From NCBI GenBank assembly GCA_964350945.1, contig CAYGLF010000009.1:1-59660 (forward strand): a stretch of 59,660 bases of DNA, in the 5' to 3' direction. Shown here piece after piece: positions 16,433 to 25,184 of this stretch. Position numbers and translations under genes: made by a program. The notes below the pieces were generated by a model. It made no database searches, had not been told where the DNA came from, and saw only the letters and a program-made list of their open reading frames with translations. Source of the stretch: CAYGLF01 sp964350945. GTDB lineage: Bacteria; Chlamydiota; Chlamydiia; Chlamydiales; JAAZZY01. Within the stretch, counting starts at the first letter, position 1. Every line of letters starts with the position of its first letter.

Positions 16433-17440
16433 TTAGGTTTTAAGGGTGAATTGTGATTGAGTTTCTTTGATTCTACTTCCCTTTTGAAGGCGTTTTTTAA
16501 GTTCGCAGCCCCCCCAATTTAAAAAGTATAGGGTATAGAGAGTACAAACCGTGATGCCTCCTGTTGAAAGGGCTGTGTGGGTAGTGGTCAGTATATGACG
16601 AGAAATCATGACTCCTAAAAAAGAGGCTGTCACCCCAGAGCCTACAGAGAAGATAAGTTGCATTTTGAGAGACTGTGCGTAGAGTTTGGCTATCAGAGGA
16701 GGGACAATGAGTAGACTTAAAACCAACACGATTCCAATGGCTCTAAAAGCTCCCATCGAGGTAATAGAGAGCAAAAAGATCATCAAGATATTATAAAATC
16801 CTAGAGAGTAGCCTTGAAGGTGAGCAAAGACGGGATCAAAGGTCGTGATTTTTAAACCTCTGAAAAATAGGCAAATAGTCAGGGTGTTGATCGCAAGCAA
16901 TCCTAAGACATTGGGAAGGTCTTGAATGTGAAGGGTATCTACATTCCCAAGTACTAGCTCTATTCCTATGTGTGCATTTCTAGAGAAAAGGGAAATTAAT
17001 AAGATGCCTGCAGCAAAGAGAGTGGTAAAAACAAGGCCAATGGCCGCATCTTTTTGAAGGTGGCTGACTTTACTAATGAAATTGGACAAAAAGGCAGTTA
17101 AAAATCCGGTAATCAACGCGGTGATAAAAAGGATCTGAAATCCTAGAGGGCTTGAAAAATCTGAAAAAGAAAATCGAAGAAGTAGAAAGGTAATTGCTAT
17201 GCCAAATAACACACTGTGGGAGAGTGCATTTGCAAGCATGGTGATCTTTCGATAGATTAAAAAAACACCAATCAAAGCACTTGAAGAGGCAATGGCTGCT
17301 AAGATGATGATCTGCAATTCATCAGAGGCCATTTGTTTATAGGAGAGATCTCCTTTTAAAAAGGTAAATAGGCGTTGGAAGAAAGTAATGATAAAGTCAA
17401 ATGCATGGGTTTGAGAATAAGGATTTAAGAAGTTGGCCAT
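16433..17440 (-). CDS. ytgD: Metal ABC transporter permease YtgD
   Basis: The 335-residue membrane protein of the ABC-3/ZnuB-MntB permease family has eight or nine helices. RKITMLANALSHSVLFGIA is the typical coupling-helix region, and MGAFRAIGIVLVLSLLIVPP a conserved late helix. It pairs with the YtgCR permease to move iron or manganese delivered by YtgA. Its ATG overlaps the ytgCR stop codon by one base, so translation is probably coupled. Order ytgABCD matches Chlamydia. Confidence 0.93.
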   Translation of the reverse strand: MANFLNPYSQTHAFDFIITFFQRLFTFLKGDLSYKQMASDELQIIILAAIASSSALIGVFLIYRKITMLANALSHSVLFGIAITFLLLRFSFSDFSSPLGFQILFITALITGFLTAFLSNFISKVSHLQKDAAIGLVFTTLFAAGILLISLFSRNAHIGIELVLGNVDTLHIQDLPNVLGLLAINTLTICLFFRGLKITTFDPVFAHLQGYSLGFYNILMIFLLSITSMGAFRAIGIVLVLSLLIVPPLIAKLYAQSLKMQLIFSVGSGVTASFLGVMISRHILTTTHTALSTGGITVCTLYTLYFLNWGGCELKKRLQKGSRIKETQSQFTLKT

Positions 17441-18741
17441 TATGCTAAACTCCCTGTAGGGATCGGTTGATCATGAGGGTCTTTGGTTGGGTTTTCCATC
17501 ATGCTCAGTAGCTGCGCCTCAATTTCTGGAGTGATAATATGCTCCATTTCCTCAGCATTATGATGTACTTTTTCTTTCTGAACCCCAATATGAACAAGGT
17601 AAAGTTCCCAAAGGCGGTGCATGCGTACAATATGTCTTGCGCGCTCACCTCCTTTTTCTGTGAGATAAATGCGGTCATTTGTTTTGATTAGTTGGCCTTT
17701 GAAATCTAAATATAGCATCAGAAAAAGAAAATGTAGTTTTCCAATTCCTTGGTATTTTAAAATATCACTACGCTTAGCTCCATTATCAGAGCGCTGTTTG
17801 AAGTGCCATAGCGATTTTAAAATATTCTCCTCATTACAACGTTTTTTAAAGCGGCAGATTCTTAAATAACGGGTAAACCAACCTCTTTTAGGGGCGAAAA
17901 GGAGGGATAATAAAGAAATAAGAGCGCTGACAATTAAAATAGTCGGACCCGTTGCTAGAGAGGAAGAGGTGCTTGAGGAAAGGGTTGTTTTTACAGAGAT
18001 ATAAACACCTAGATAACCACTCATCAATCCAATGAATCCAGATAAGAGAAACATGCGGTGTAACCGGTTGGTCCATTGCCTTGCAGCAATCGCTGGGCCG
18101 ATGAGCATTCCTGAGAGCATAAAGAGACCAATACTGCGAATGCCCACAATGACTGAAGAGACTAACAAAAAGTAGGTCATTAACTGGATCCACGTCTGTT
18201 TAATTCCTAAAGAACGGGCAAAAAGAGGGTCGAAGTTAATAATTTGAATCTCTCGAAAGTAGCGCAATATACAGAGGATAATGATCGCAACTAGAATGAA
18301 GTAGAGGGGCAGATAAGAGTCTGTGATCGTTGCAGCTTGACCAAATAAAAAGACGCGCGCTTGTTTATAAACTTTGCTGTCGATATTTTGTAAGTAGCTA
18401 GAAAGCGTTAGGCCTATCCCAAAAAAAAGCGTTAAGACAAAACAAAGGGCGGAGTCTTTGGTTAGTTTTAATTTTTTTTCTGCAAACTGTAAGAAAAGCA
18501 GAGAAAGCAAACAAGTTACGGCCGCTCCAAGCAGGCCCCAGCCTAGAAAGGAAGTGCGGGTTGTAAAAGAGACAAAGAGGGCTGCTAGAATAATTCCTGG
18601 ATATGTCGCATGTGAGAGTGTTTCCCCAAGAAGGGACTCTTTACGAATAAAGACGATCACACTAACCAAAGAACATGCTAGGCACATGAGCATACAGCCG
18701 ATAGTAGGGGCTCTTAAGATGGGATCGCTAAAAAAATGCAT
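17440..18741 (-). CDS. ytgC: Permease-repressor fusion YtgCR
   Basis: Residues 1-290 are an ABC-3 metal permease (KESLLGETLSHATYPGI coupling region; RSIGLFMLSGMLIGPAIAA late helix). From about residue 305 the protein continues into a DtxR/MntR-like domain with DILKYQGIGKLHFLFLML, YLTEKGGERARHIVRMHRLWE and HNAEEMEHIITPE. In C. trachomatis the C-terminal half is released as YtgR, an iron-dependent repressor of the operon. Length (433 aa from the ATG at 18741) is close to the 451 aa there. An in-frame upstream start at 18816 would run 23 codons into ytgB; the ATG at 18741 has GGGGGTG upstream and leaves a 7-base gap. Confidence 0.93.
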   Translation of the reverse strand: MHFFSDPILRAPTIGCMLMCLACSLVSVIVFIRKESLLGETLSHATYPGIILAALFVSFTTRTSFLGWGLLGAAVTCLLSLLFLQFAEKKLKLTKDSALCFVLTLFFGIGLTLSSYLQNIDSKVYKQARVFLFGQAATITDSYLPLYFILVAIIILCILRYFREIQIINFDPLFARSLGIKQTWIQLMTYFLLVSSVIVGIRSIGLFMLSGMLIGPAIAARQWTNRLHRMFLLSGFIGLMSGYLGVYISVKTTLSSSTSSSLATGPTILIVSALISLLSLLFAPKRGWFTRYLRICRFKKRCNEENILKSLWHFKQRSDNGAKRSDILKYQGIGKLHFLFLMLYLDFKGQLIKTNDRIYLTEKGGERARHIVRMHRLWELYLVHIGVQKEKVHHNAEEMEHIITPEIEAQLLSMMENPTKDPHDQPIPTGSLA

Positions 18742-18748
18742 GGGTAAT

Positions 18749-19525
18749 TCACACCCCCGAGATTTTATTTTGAGAAAGGGTGAAAGCTTCCTCGAAAATA
18801 TTGGTGCTTTGACCATAGGTTTGCTTTAGGTTCTCAGTCGTCAAATGCGTTGAGACAGGCCCACAAGCAATGAGTCGGACGTTGAGAAGTAGGACCCAGT
18901 CAAAGTGAGCTTGAATGCTTTTAAGGTCATGGTGGATCACAAAAAGAGTTTTTCCCTGGGATCGCATTTTTTTAAGAAAGCTAAAGATCAGTTGCTCTGT
19001 AACAGAGTCTACCCCAGCAAATGGCTCGTCCAAAAAATAGATTTCAGCGTCTTGCAAAAGAGCACGTGCTAAAAAGATACGTTGTTTTTGTCCAATTGAA
19101 AGCTGGCTGATCTGTCGGTTGGCATAACTTTGCATGTCGACGGCCTTTAATGCACGATGGGCTTCGATGCGGTCTTGTTTGCTAGCAGACTTCCAGAACT
19201 TAAGTTTGGGGTAAAGTCCTTGGAGGACAAGTTCTTCAACGGTAATAGGAAAATCCCAGTCAATGCTGTCTCTTTGTGGAATATAGGCAATTTTTTTCTG
19301 TTGTTGTTTTCCAGAACCTCCCAAAATTTGTATTTTGCCACTCAGTGGTTGAATCAGGCCTAGAATCGTTTTGACAAACGTGCTCTTTCCCGCTCCATTG
19401 GGGCCGATAATAGCCACTAATTCGCCTTTTGGCACCGAAAAGCTAATGTCCCATAATACAGAGACGCGGTCATAGCTAACAGTGAGATGCTGAACTTTAA
19501 GGGCGCATGTTTCTGGGGAGGTCAT
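18749..19525 (-). CDS. ytgB: Metal ABC transporter ATPase YtgB
   Basis: The 258-residue ATP-binding subunit has Walker A GPNGAGKST, Q-loop IPQRDSIDWDFP, signature LSIGQKQRIFLARAL, Walker B IYFLDEPFAGVD and the switch His in FVIHHD. The PQR-x-x-IDWDFP Q-loop is characteristic of the manganese/iron/zinc subgroup. Its ATG overlaps the ytgA stop by 4 bases (ATGA). It supplies energy to the YtgCR/YtgD permease pair. Confidence 0.96.
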   Translation of the reverse strand: MTSPETCALKVQHLTVSYDRVSVLWDISFSVPKGELVAIIGPNGAGKSTFVKTILGLIQPLSGKIQILGGSGKQQQKKIAYIPQRDSIDWDFPITVEELVLQGLYPKLKFWKSASKQDRIEAHRALKAVDMQSYANRQISQLSIGQKQRIFLARALLQDAEIYFLDEPFAGVDSVTEQLIFSFLKKMRSQGKTLFVIHHDLKSIQAHFDWVLLLNVRLIACGPVSTHLTTENLKQTYGQSTNIFEEAFTLSQNKISGV

Positions 19526-20505
19526 GGGGCCTCTTTTTGTGTTAGATATTTGTGGATAACCTGTGCATTTTGAAAAATAAGATCCAAATAACTTCCATCT
19601 GAAGAGCTATTTTTGCTCATGGTGTCTCCGTACAAGCATTGAGGGGCGATCTGAACTTTTATGCCATAGCGACTAGAAGCGTCTTGAATTTTATGGATAG
19701 AGTCTAGGTTGACATTAAATTCAGGGAAGAGAGTCATGACTTGATGTTCTTGGATGTAGTGGATCACCTTTTGAATATCACCTGTGCTTAACTGGCAATC
19801 AGGGGCAAGTCCCTCTGGGGCGATAAAACGCTTTTTCCATGTCCCATCCTTGGCCTCATCAAGGTGTGATAAGTAGCTTTTTGTGAAATAGAAAAAAGCG
19901 TCGTGACAAGTAATGAGGTAGCGATTTTCAGGGGGAATTTCCTGCATGAGTGCAAGTATTTTAGCATGTGTGTTTTTCATCTTTTCTCTAAGAATCACTC
20001 CATTTTCTTGAAAGAAAGCTGCGTTTTGTGGATCAAATTTAGAGAGTTGCTCAATGACTAGCTGAACTCCTTTTTCCCAAAGCGACACATCCATCCAAAT
20101 GTGGGGGTCAAGTTGGCCGTCTATCTTTAAGATTAATTCGGGGTAGTGTTGATTGATGTAGTCGCCAAAACCATGGCTGTTAGGGTGGTTTTGAAGGTGT
20201 CTTTTAATATTGGGATTATGCTCAAGCCCAAGGCCGTTGTAAAAAACAAGGCCTGCAGACGAAAGGATTTCGTCATCGCCTTTAATCGGAACGTAAGTAT
20301 GAGGATCTAAATCTTCTTTAATTAAAGTTGTGACTTTTAAGCGATCTTGAGCGACCGCACGCACGACATCAGCAATCATGCCAATGGTGCAGACCACTTG
20401 TTTTTTAGGACTAGTAAGAGTTTGTTTTGGGGAAGGAGAACAACCTCCTAACAAGAGAGTGCTTACTAGCGTTAACAAAAGTAGAGCGTAAAAACGTGAT
20501 TTCAT
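19522..20505 (-). CDS. ytgA: Metal-binding substrate-binding protein YtgA
   Basis: The 327-residue cluster A-I solute-binding protein has an N-terminal signal with lipobox LLGGC (Cys22), so it is probably an inner-membrane-anchored lipoprotein. Candidate metal ligands are the His in EDLDPHTYVP, the His in LDPHIWMDVS, the His in TCHDAFFYF, and an acidic residue in LFPEFNVN. It captures iron, manganese or zinc and passes it to YtgCR/YtgD. It is the first gene of the operon, with a good promoter about 30 bases upstream. Confidence 0.94.
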   Translation of the reverse strand: MKSRFYALLLLTLVSTLLLGGCSPSPKQTLTSPKKQVVCTIGMIADVVRAVAQDRLKVTTLIKEDLDPHTYVPIKGDDEILSSAGLVFYNGLGLEHNPNIKRHLQNHPNSHGFGDYINQHYPELILKIDGQLDPHIWMDVSLWEKGVQLVIEQLSKFDPQNAAFFQENGVILREKMKNTHAKILALMQEIPPENRYLITCHDAFFYFTKSYLSHLDEAKDGTWKKRFIAPEGLAPDCQLSTGDIQKVIHYIQEHQVMTLFPEFNVNLDSIHKIQDASSRYGIKVQIAPQCLYGDTMSKNSSSDGSYLDLIFQNAQVIHKYLTQKEAP

Positions 20506-20536
20506 ACCGTATCAACTCAGTCTATTAAAGGATGCT

Positions 20537-20565
20537 ATTATCGTATAATGAATTATTCTTAACAA
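20537..20565 (-). promoter_or_regulatory. ytg operon promoter with possible operator
   Basis: On the minus strand TTGTTA (20565-20560) and GATAAT (20542-20537) are 17 bases apart, about 30 bases before the ytgA start. The spacer holds the inverted repeat ATAAT-GA-ATTAT (20545-20556), well placed for a repressor such as YtgR. The AT-rich composition makes chance symmetry possible. Confidence 0.5.
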
Positions 20566-20850
20566 GTGGCATGTGAGTAAATAAGGAATCTTTTGATAAA
20601 CAATTTTTTACACTCAATTTATCACAGAAAGGATCTATTTTAACTAGATGTTAAGCCTTAATAATTGTTTACGTGGGGTAGTTATTTAGTATCTTTTGCA
20701 GTGCTTCTAAACATAAGCGTTATTTTTTTAAATAAGAATATATAAAGAAAGCTTGAATAAAATTTATAATGATTTTATCCTTTGCGACAATTAATTAACT
20801 TCTGTCTTTAAATTAAGGCTAATCATTCAATAAAGGCTACAGGCGGTTAT
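20566..20850. other. AT-rich divergent intergenic region, no gene seen
   Basis: Together with the ytg promoter this fills the 345-base gap between ytgA and the next gene. Only frames of fewer than 20 codons occur. A TATAAT at 20765-20770 could serve the downstream gene, but no -35 element fits. No clear hairpin or RNA gene was recognised. Confidence 0.5.
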
Positions 20851-21345
20851 ATGGATATGACTGGAACAAATCTAAAAACATTCAAAGAGCTAGAGGAAAT
20901 CATTCGCGAGGCTGTTAGAAAAATTAACGGAGATAAAGAAAACGATATTTGTCGCTACCTTCCAATCCCTACTGGTGGATACATGCACCACTTTACAATG
21001 AGAAAGATGAAAACTGAAGAGCCTCAGGCTTTAGCCTCGCTCATTAAACGGTTTATTAATTCCGTGGAGAAACCTCAATCAGTGACTCCTAAACCGCGCG
21101 CTGCTCGAGGGTCTCGAAAGCGTCGTGGAGGAATCAACTTTTCTCGTACAGAACTTGAAAAGCTCTTAGATATAGCAAAAACCATTGGGGACAATGAAAT
21201 TATCAATAAGCTGAGCCCACGAAAATCTTTAGCAGCTTATAGAAGAGATTTGATTGCTTCTATTAAAAACAATGAGGTGGATGAGAAGCTGTGGCGTAAT
21301 TATGCAGAAGCCGCAGGCGCTGCTAAAGACGAAGAGCTCGATTAA
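20851..21345 (+). CDS. Conserved chlamydial protein, CT066-like
   Basis: The 164-residue protein sits between ytgA and npt1, the place of C. trachomatis CT066. Residues 1-75 are mixed alpha/beta with GGYMHHFTMRKMK. Residues 84-98 are a basic linker (KPRAARGSRKRRGG). The rest is helical with SRTELEKLLDIAKT and an acidic tail. The basic linker suggests nucleic-acid contact, but no domain is recognised and I assign no function. Identification rests on synteny. A strong terminator follows. Confidence 0.8.
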   Translation: MDMTGTNLKTFKELEEIIREAVRKINGDKENDICRYLPIPTGGYMHHFTMRKMKTEEPQALASLIKRFINSVEKPQSVTPKPRAARGSRKRRGGINFSRTELEKLLDIAKTIGDNEIINKLSPRKSLAAYRRDLIASIKNNEVDEKLWRNYAEAAGAAKDEELD

Positions 21346-21375
21346 AATTAAAATTTTATATCCTAGTTAAGAGAA

Positions 21376-21415
21376 AAAACCTAAGTTGCTTCAAAAGAAA
21401 CTTAGGTTTTTTTTT
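21376..21415 (+). terminator. Intrinsic terminator after the CT066-like gene
   Basis: AAACCTAAGTT pairs with AACTTAGGTTT around an 11-base loop, followed by a run of nine or more T. Because the stem is flanked by A and T runs it could also act in the opposite direction. Confidence 0.9.
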
Positions 21416-21472
21416 ATTATAAGATTAAAAAAAAGAGTATATTTCAATAAATGTTTCGCTGCTTTGGAATAT

Positions 21473-21500
21473 TTGCATTTTATCCTAAACTTGATATAAT
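21473..21500 (+). promoter_or_regulatory. npt1 promoter
   Basis: TTGCAT (21473-21478) and a perfect TATAAT (21495-21500) are separated by 16 bases, 58 bases before the npt1 start codon. Confidence 0.6.
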
Positions 21501-21558
21501 AAGTGCGAATTTTCAAATTCATGTCTAACAATATATAAACAAATAAGAGGCGAAAATA

Positions 21559-23139
21559 ATGACAGCAATTCAGGATAAGCCGTTTAGTAAGGTTCGGTCC
21601 ATTTTGTGGCCCATCCATGCTTTTGAGCTCAAGAAGATAATCCCCCTACTCATTATGTTTTTTTGTGTGATTTTTAATTATACAATTTTACGTGATATGA
21701 AAGACGCTTTGGTCGTCACAGCTCCAGGATCTGGTGCTGAAATCATCCCTTTCTTGAAGGTGTATGGTGTGATACCGATGGCAGTTCTTTTTATGCTCAT
21801 CTATGCGAAACTAAGTAACAAGCTCAGTAAGCCTAAACTTTTTTATACAACCATTACATTTTTTGCTGGATTTTTTGCACTTTTTGCATTTGTTCTGTAT
21901 CCACTTAAAGATGTTTTACACCCAACACATGCAGCTGATGTGGTACAGTCTTATCTTCCACAAGGGTTCATGGGGCTCGTCGCTATTTTTAGAAACTGGA
22001 CCTATGCACTCTTTTATATCATGTCTGAGTTATGGGGTAGTGTGGCTCTTTCTCTAGTTTTATGGGGATTTGCCAACGATATTACTAAAGTTACAGAAGC
22101 TAAGCGTTTTTACCCAATGCTAGGAATTGGTGCTAACTTAGCGCTTCCGGTCTCTGGTCCTTTAATCATGTACTTCGCAGGGCTAAGAAAAGTAATGCCA
22201 GCAAGTGTTGATGCTTGGGGATTGACCCTTAACTATCTCATGGCTGCTGTAGCTGTTGCTTCATTGATCTTGATGATGACATATGCTTGGATGCAGAAAA
22301 ACGTTCTCACAGACCCACGTTTCTATGATCCGAATGAACAGAAGAAAAAGAAGAAAGAAAAGCCTTCTATGAGCATGATGGAAAGTTTCAAGTTCCTAGC
22401 AAAATCTAAGTATTTAGGTTGTTTGGCTCTGATCGTTTTTGCTTATGGAATTTCTATTAACTTAATTGAAGTTTCTTGGAAAGCCCAGCTTAAACTCCAA
22501 TTCCCTGATCCTGCAGCATACCTCAGCTTCATGGGACTATTCTCAACAATTACTGGTCCTTTGACCATCTTCATGATGCTCTTTGTGGGCGGTAACTTAA
22601 TGAGAAAGAAAGGTTGGACCTTTACAGCTCTTGTCACACCTGTAATGTTACTTGTAACAGGAGGTCTCTTCTTTGCATTTATCATTTTCAAAACAAAGCT
22701 AAACTTCTTAACTGTGCTGATGGGTGTGACTCCGATTATGTTTGCCGTAGTTCTAGGAACCGTGCAGAACATGCTCAGTAAGTCTACCAAGTATTCTTTA
22801 TTCGACCCAACGAAAGAAATGGCATATATCCCATTAGACCAAGAGTCTAAAGTTAAAGGAAAAGCAGCTATTGATGTCGTCGGAGCGCGTTTAGGGAAAT
22901 CTGGAGGAGCCTTATTCCAACAGATCCTATTGGTTTCTCTTGGAAGTGTTACCTTGATGGCGCCATACGTAGCTGCTGTGCTGGTAGCTGTCGTAGTTGC
23001 CTGGATTTTTGCAGGTAAGGCACTTGGAAAACGCTTCAACGCTCTCTCTCAAGAGCAAGAAAAGGCGAGAGAAGTCGAAGCTGCAGAAGCTGTTCAAACA
23101 GCGTCCGCTGCTACTGCTGAAAAAGTGACAGTCTCTTAA
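21559..23139 (+). CDS. npt1: ATP/ADP translocase (nucleotide transport protein)
   Basis: The 526-residue carrier has about twelve transmembrane segments and belongs to the NTT family found in chlamydiae, rickettsiae and plastids. Recognisable stretches are FNYTILRDMKDALVVTAPGSGAE near the N-terminus and DVVGARLGKSGGALFQQILL near residue 440. It exchanges host ATP for bacterial ADP across the inner membrane (energy parasitism). The C-terminus is charged and Ala-rich. The start is the ATG at 21559, with GAGGCG upstream. Position next to the CT066-like gene matches CT065, Npt1, although the family has several transport specificities. Confidence 0.96.
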   Translation: MTAIQDKPFSKVRSILWPIHAFELKKIIPLLIMFFCVIFNYTILRDMKDALVVTAPGSGAEIIPFLKVYGVIPMAVLFMLIYAKLSNKLSKPKLFYTTITFFAGFFALFAFVLYPLKDVLHPTHAADVVQSYLPQGFMGLVAIFRNWTYALFYIMSELWGSVALSLVLWGFANDITKVTEAKRFYPMLGIGANLALPVSGPLIMYFAGLRKVMPASVDAWGLTLNYLMAAVAVASLILMMTYAWMQKNVLTDPRFYDPNEQKKKKKEKPSMSMMESFKFLAKSKYLGCLALIVFAYGISINLIEVSWKAQLKLQFPDPAAYLSFMGLFSTITGPLTIFMMLFVGGNLMRKKGWTFTALVTPVMLLVTGGLFFAFIIFKTKLNFLTVLMGVTPIMFAVVLGTVQNMLSKSTKYSLFDPTKEMAYIPLDQESKVKGKAAIDVVGARLGKSGGALFQQILLVSLGSVTLMAPYVAAVLVAVVVAWIFAGKALGKRFNALSQEQEKAREVEAAEAVQTASAATAEKVTVS

Positions 23140-23164
23140 TTTATTAAGAATAAACTGAAACAAA

Positions 23165-23196
23165 AAAGGACCTTCATTTTGAAGGTCCTTTTTTTT
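23165..23196 (+). terminator. Intrinsic terminator of npt1
   Basis: AAAGGACCTTC (23165-23175) and GAAGGTCCTTT (23181-23191) form an 11-bp perfect stem with an ATTTT loop, followed by an extended T run. Confidence 0.95.
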
Positions 23197-23223
23197 GTCC
23201 CTAGAAGTTGGAAAATTCATTGA

Positions 23224-23310
23224 TCAAAGGGCGCCCCTTCGTAGAGATACCCATCCTTTATAGACAACGGTGGTCACGTTTATACATCTATTTGAAATTA
23301 ACCAATTTCT
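23224..23310 (-). pseudogene. Possible C-terminal remnant of an amidohydrolase
   Basis: A 28-codon open stretch with no start codon ends in a stop at 23224-23226. It encodes NVTTVVYKGWVSLRRGAL, which resembles the last beta-strands of dihydroorotase/amidohydrolase proteins (V-x-x-T-x-V-x-G-x-x-V-x-x-x-G-x-L). A stop lies just upstream and nothing else of the gene is visible. This is a pattern-based guess from a very short segment. Confidence 0.3.
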
Positions 23311-23381
23311 TTATAAAAAATTAATATTAATTAATTATAATCATATTTAGTAAGTTTATCATTTAAATAATTCATTGATTT

Positions 23382-25133
23382 ATGAGTGCCCCAAATAGCT
23401 ATTTACCTTCCTTCTCGAGCACCTTTAATGGAGCGCTAAGTTATGCCTCTGATTTTTATCAGGGAACTAAGAGCTTTTCCTATGAAATAGGAAAAGAGGC
23501 TCTCAGACAGTCGGTGACACTGGCTCCTGCAGCTCTTATCGGGGTAGGGCAAACGATTCTCAATGGAGCAACTTCACTGAACTTGACTGATTCTTTTGGA
23601 TGCGCGCTAGGAGCTTGTCAAGTGATTCAAGGAACGTACGATCTCTTATCGACTCCTATTCAAGCGCTAAGAGGGAGGGCAACTCTTTTTTCTTCCGAAT
23701 CTTTAAAAGACATGTCTTACTCAACTCTTAAAATTATATTGGGCACTGCGACGCTCTTTGCACCCTCTAAAATTTACCTTGATGAGATGACAAATGCCCA
23801 GCTATTTTTATGGTCTACATTAATTATCAATTCACTGGTAACTGCAGGTTATCTTGCAAAAGAGTCCTATTCAAACCTTCAAAAAAGCCATCTATTAGAA
23901 AAGGTTTCTCCATTTAGTCAGAGCCAGCAGTCTGTGGATTGGGAGAAAGTTGCAAAAAGTATCTCTTCTGCAGTACTAGGAACCCTATCAGCTGTTGGCG
24001 CCTATCAAAAAGCAGAGGTAGCTTTAGGTCAGAGAATCTCATCTTGGGTAAGTGCTCCGGCAGATATCTCGAAGTTAAAAAAGCACCTAAAAGGGGTAGA
24101 GCCTGAAAAAATTCAAGCGTTCTTAGCAGTGAACACAAAAAAGTGTAACTACTCTCGTCGCGATTCAAATGAGCAATTCATCTTGCTTGGAAATCCTGAC
24201 CTTTGGGAATGCTCGAGCGAACACCAAAAAATTAGAGACGAACTTTTAAAGTACCGTCCTGATATTCTTGCTCAAATTTATAGGTTAAGTGAAAAAAACT
24301 ACAGGGAGAATAGTTTACAGGATTTTTTAAATAAAGCCGAAAAGTATGGGGCAAACTTAAACTCTATAAGTGATTTAGAAATTCAAAAGTTTATCCAAAT
24401 GTTTTCTTGCTACGACAGTTACTATCTAGGGAAAATTTTTTCACATCATAGACCAATTACTCATTTTGATACTACAAGGTGTTATAGTGACAAAGAGTTT
24501 TCTCTTCTAAATGACAAAGGGCTTTTAGCATGGGTTGGCAAGGGAAAAAATAAAAACCCAGCAGCCTTTTTTCAAGCTGAATATGATTGGAATGGAGCCC
24601 TAAATTATCACTCTTATGATAGGGGCTATGAATACGGAGCCATAGAATTTGCTAAAGATCATAAAAACCTTTATTCAGGAACTCTAAATTCAGCTACTCA
24701 TATGTGTGAGCAATTTGCTGAAGCAAGAAAAGCCTTGGGTATGAAACTCAAAGAGGTTTATATCAATGCGCATGGATCTCCAAGAGGGATGCTTTTTTCT
24801 GAGCAAGGTTCGCAACGATTAGGATTTTATGTAGACACGCCACTTCCTCAAGGGTGCTTTGAAGATAATGTTGCTGAAGATGCAACCATCTTTCTACAGT
24901 CATGCTCAACCGCCAGTGATGAGGGTATCTATTCCTTTTTTGAAAATATTGCAGGAAGAATTTCAAAGTTCGTTCCAAAAGGCAAGGTTGTTGGGTCGAA
25001 AGCACCAACATATGCGAGTAAGGTAGAATATAAAATTAATGAAAGTGGTAATAGCTTTGTTCACTTAGGCCCAGAAACCACGATCAGAAAAGATGGAGAT
25101 ACTTTTTCAATATTCAAATTTCTATTTGGATAG
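23382..25133 (+). CDS. Putative clan-CD cysteine peptidase-like secreted protein
   Basis: No whole-length family is recognised in this 583-residue protein. Residues 1-215 hold several moderately hydrophobic helices (about 45-60, 112-127, 140-158 and 193-208). The C-terminal part shows a beta-strand ending in His-Gly (VYINAHGSPRG, His464). A second strand 40 residues later ends in Gln-Ser-Cys (ATIFLQSCSTAS, Cys508). This order and the hhhHG / hhQ-x-C signatures are those of clan-CD peptidases (caspase, gingipain and CPD types). A conserved-looking HxxxxT segment precedes the HG. Hydrophobic segments plus a peptidase-like tail suggest a type III effector or inclusion-membrane protein, but this is inferred. 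Confidence 0.65.
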   Translation: MSAPNSYLPSFSSTFNGALSYASDFYQGTKSFSYEIGKEALRQSVTLAPAALIGVGQTILNGATSLNLTDSFGCALGACQVIQGTYDLLSTPIQALRGRATLFSSESLKDMSYSTLKIILGTATLFAPSKIYLDEMTNAQLFLWSTLIINSLVTAGYLAKESYSNLQKSHLLEKVSPFSQSQQSVDWEKVAKSISSAVLGTLSAVGAYQKAEVALGQRISSWVSAPADISKLKKHLKGVEPEKIQAFLAVNTKKCNYSRRDSNEQFILLGNPDLWECSSEHQKIRDELLKYRPDILAQIYRLSEKNYRENSLQDFLNKAEKYGANLNSISDLEIQKFIQMFSCYDSYYLGKIFSHHRPITHFDTTRCYSDKEFSLLNDKGLLAWVGKGKNKNPAAFFQAEYDWNGALNYHSYDRGYEYGAIEFAKDHKNLYSGTLNSATHMCEQFAEARKALGMKLKEVYINAHGSPRGMLFSEQGSQRLGFYVDTPLPQGCFEDNVAEDATIFLQSCSTASDEGIYSFFENIAGRISKFVPKGKVVGSKAPTYASKVEYKINESGNSFVHLGPETTIRKDGDTFSIFKFLFG

Positions 25134-25184
25134 ATCTTCTTCAAAATTCACTTCAGTAGGCTGCAGTTAAGCTGTGATTCTTTT

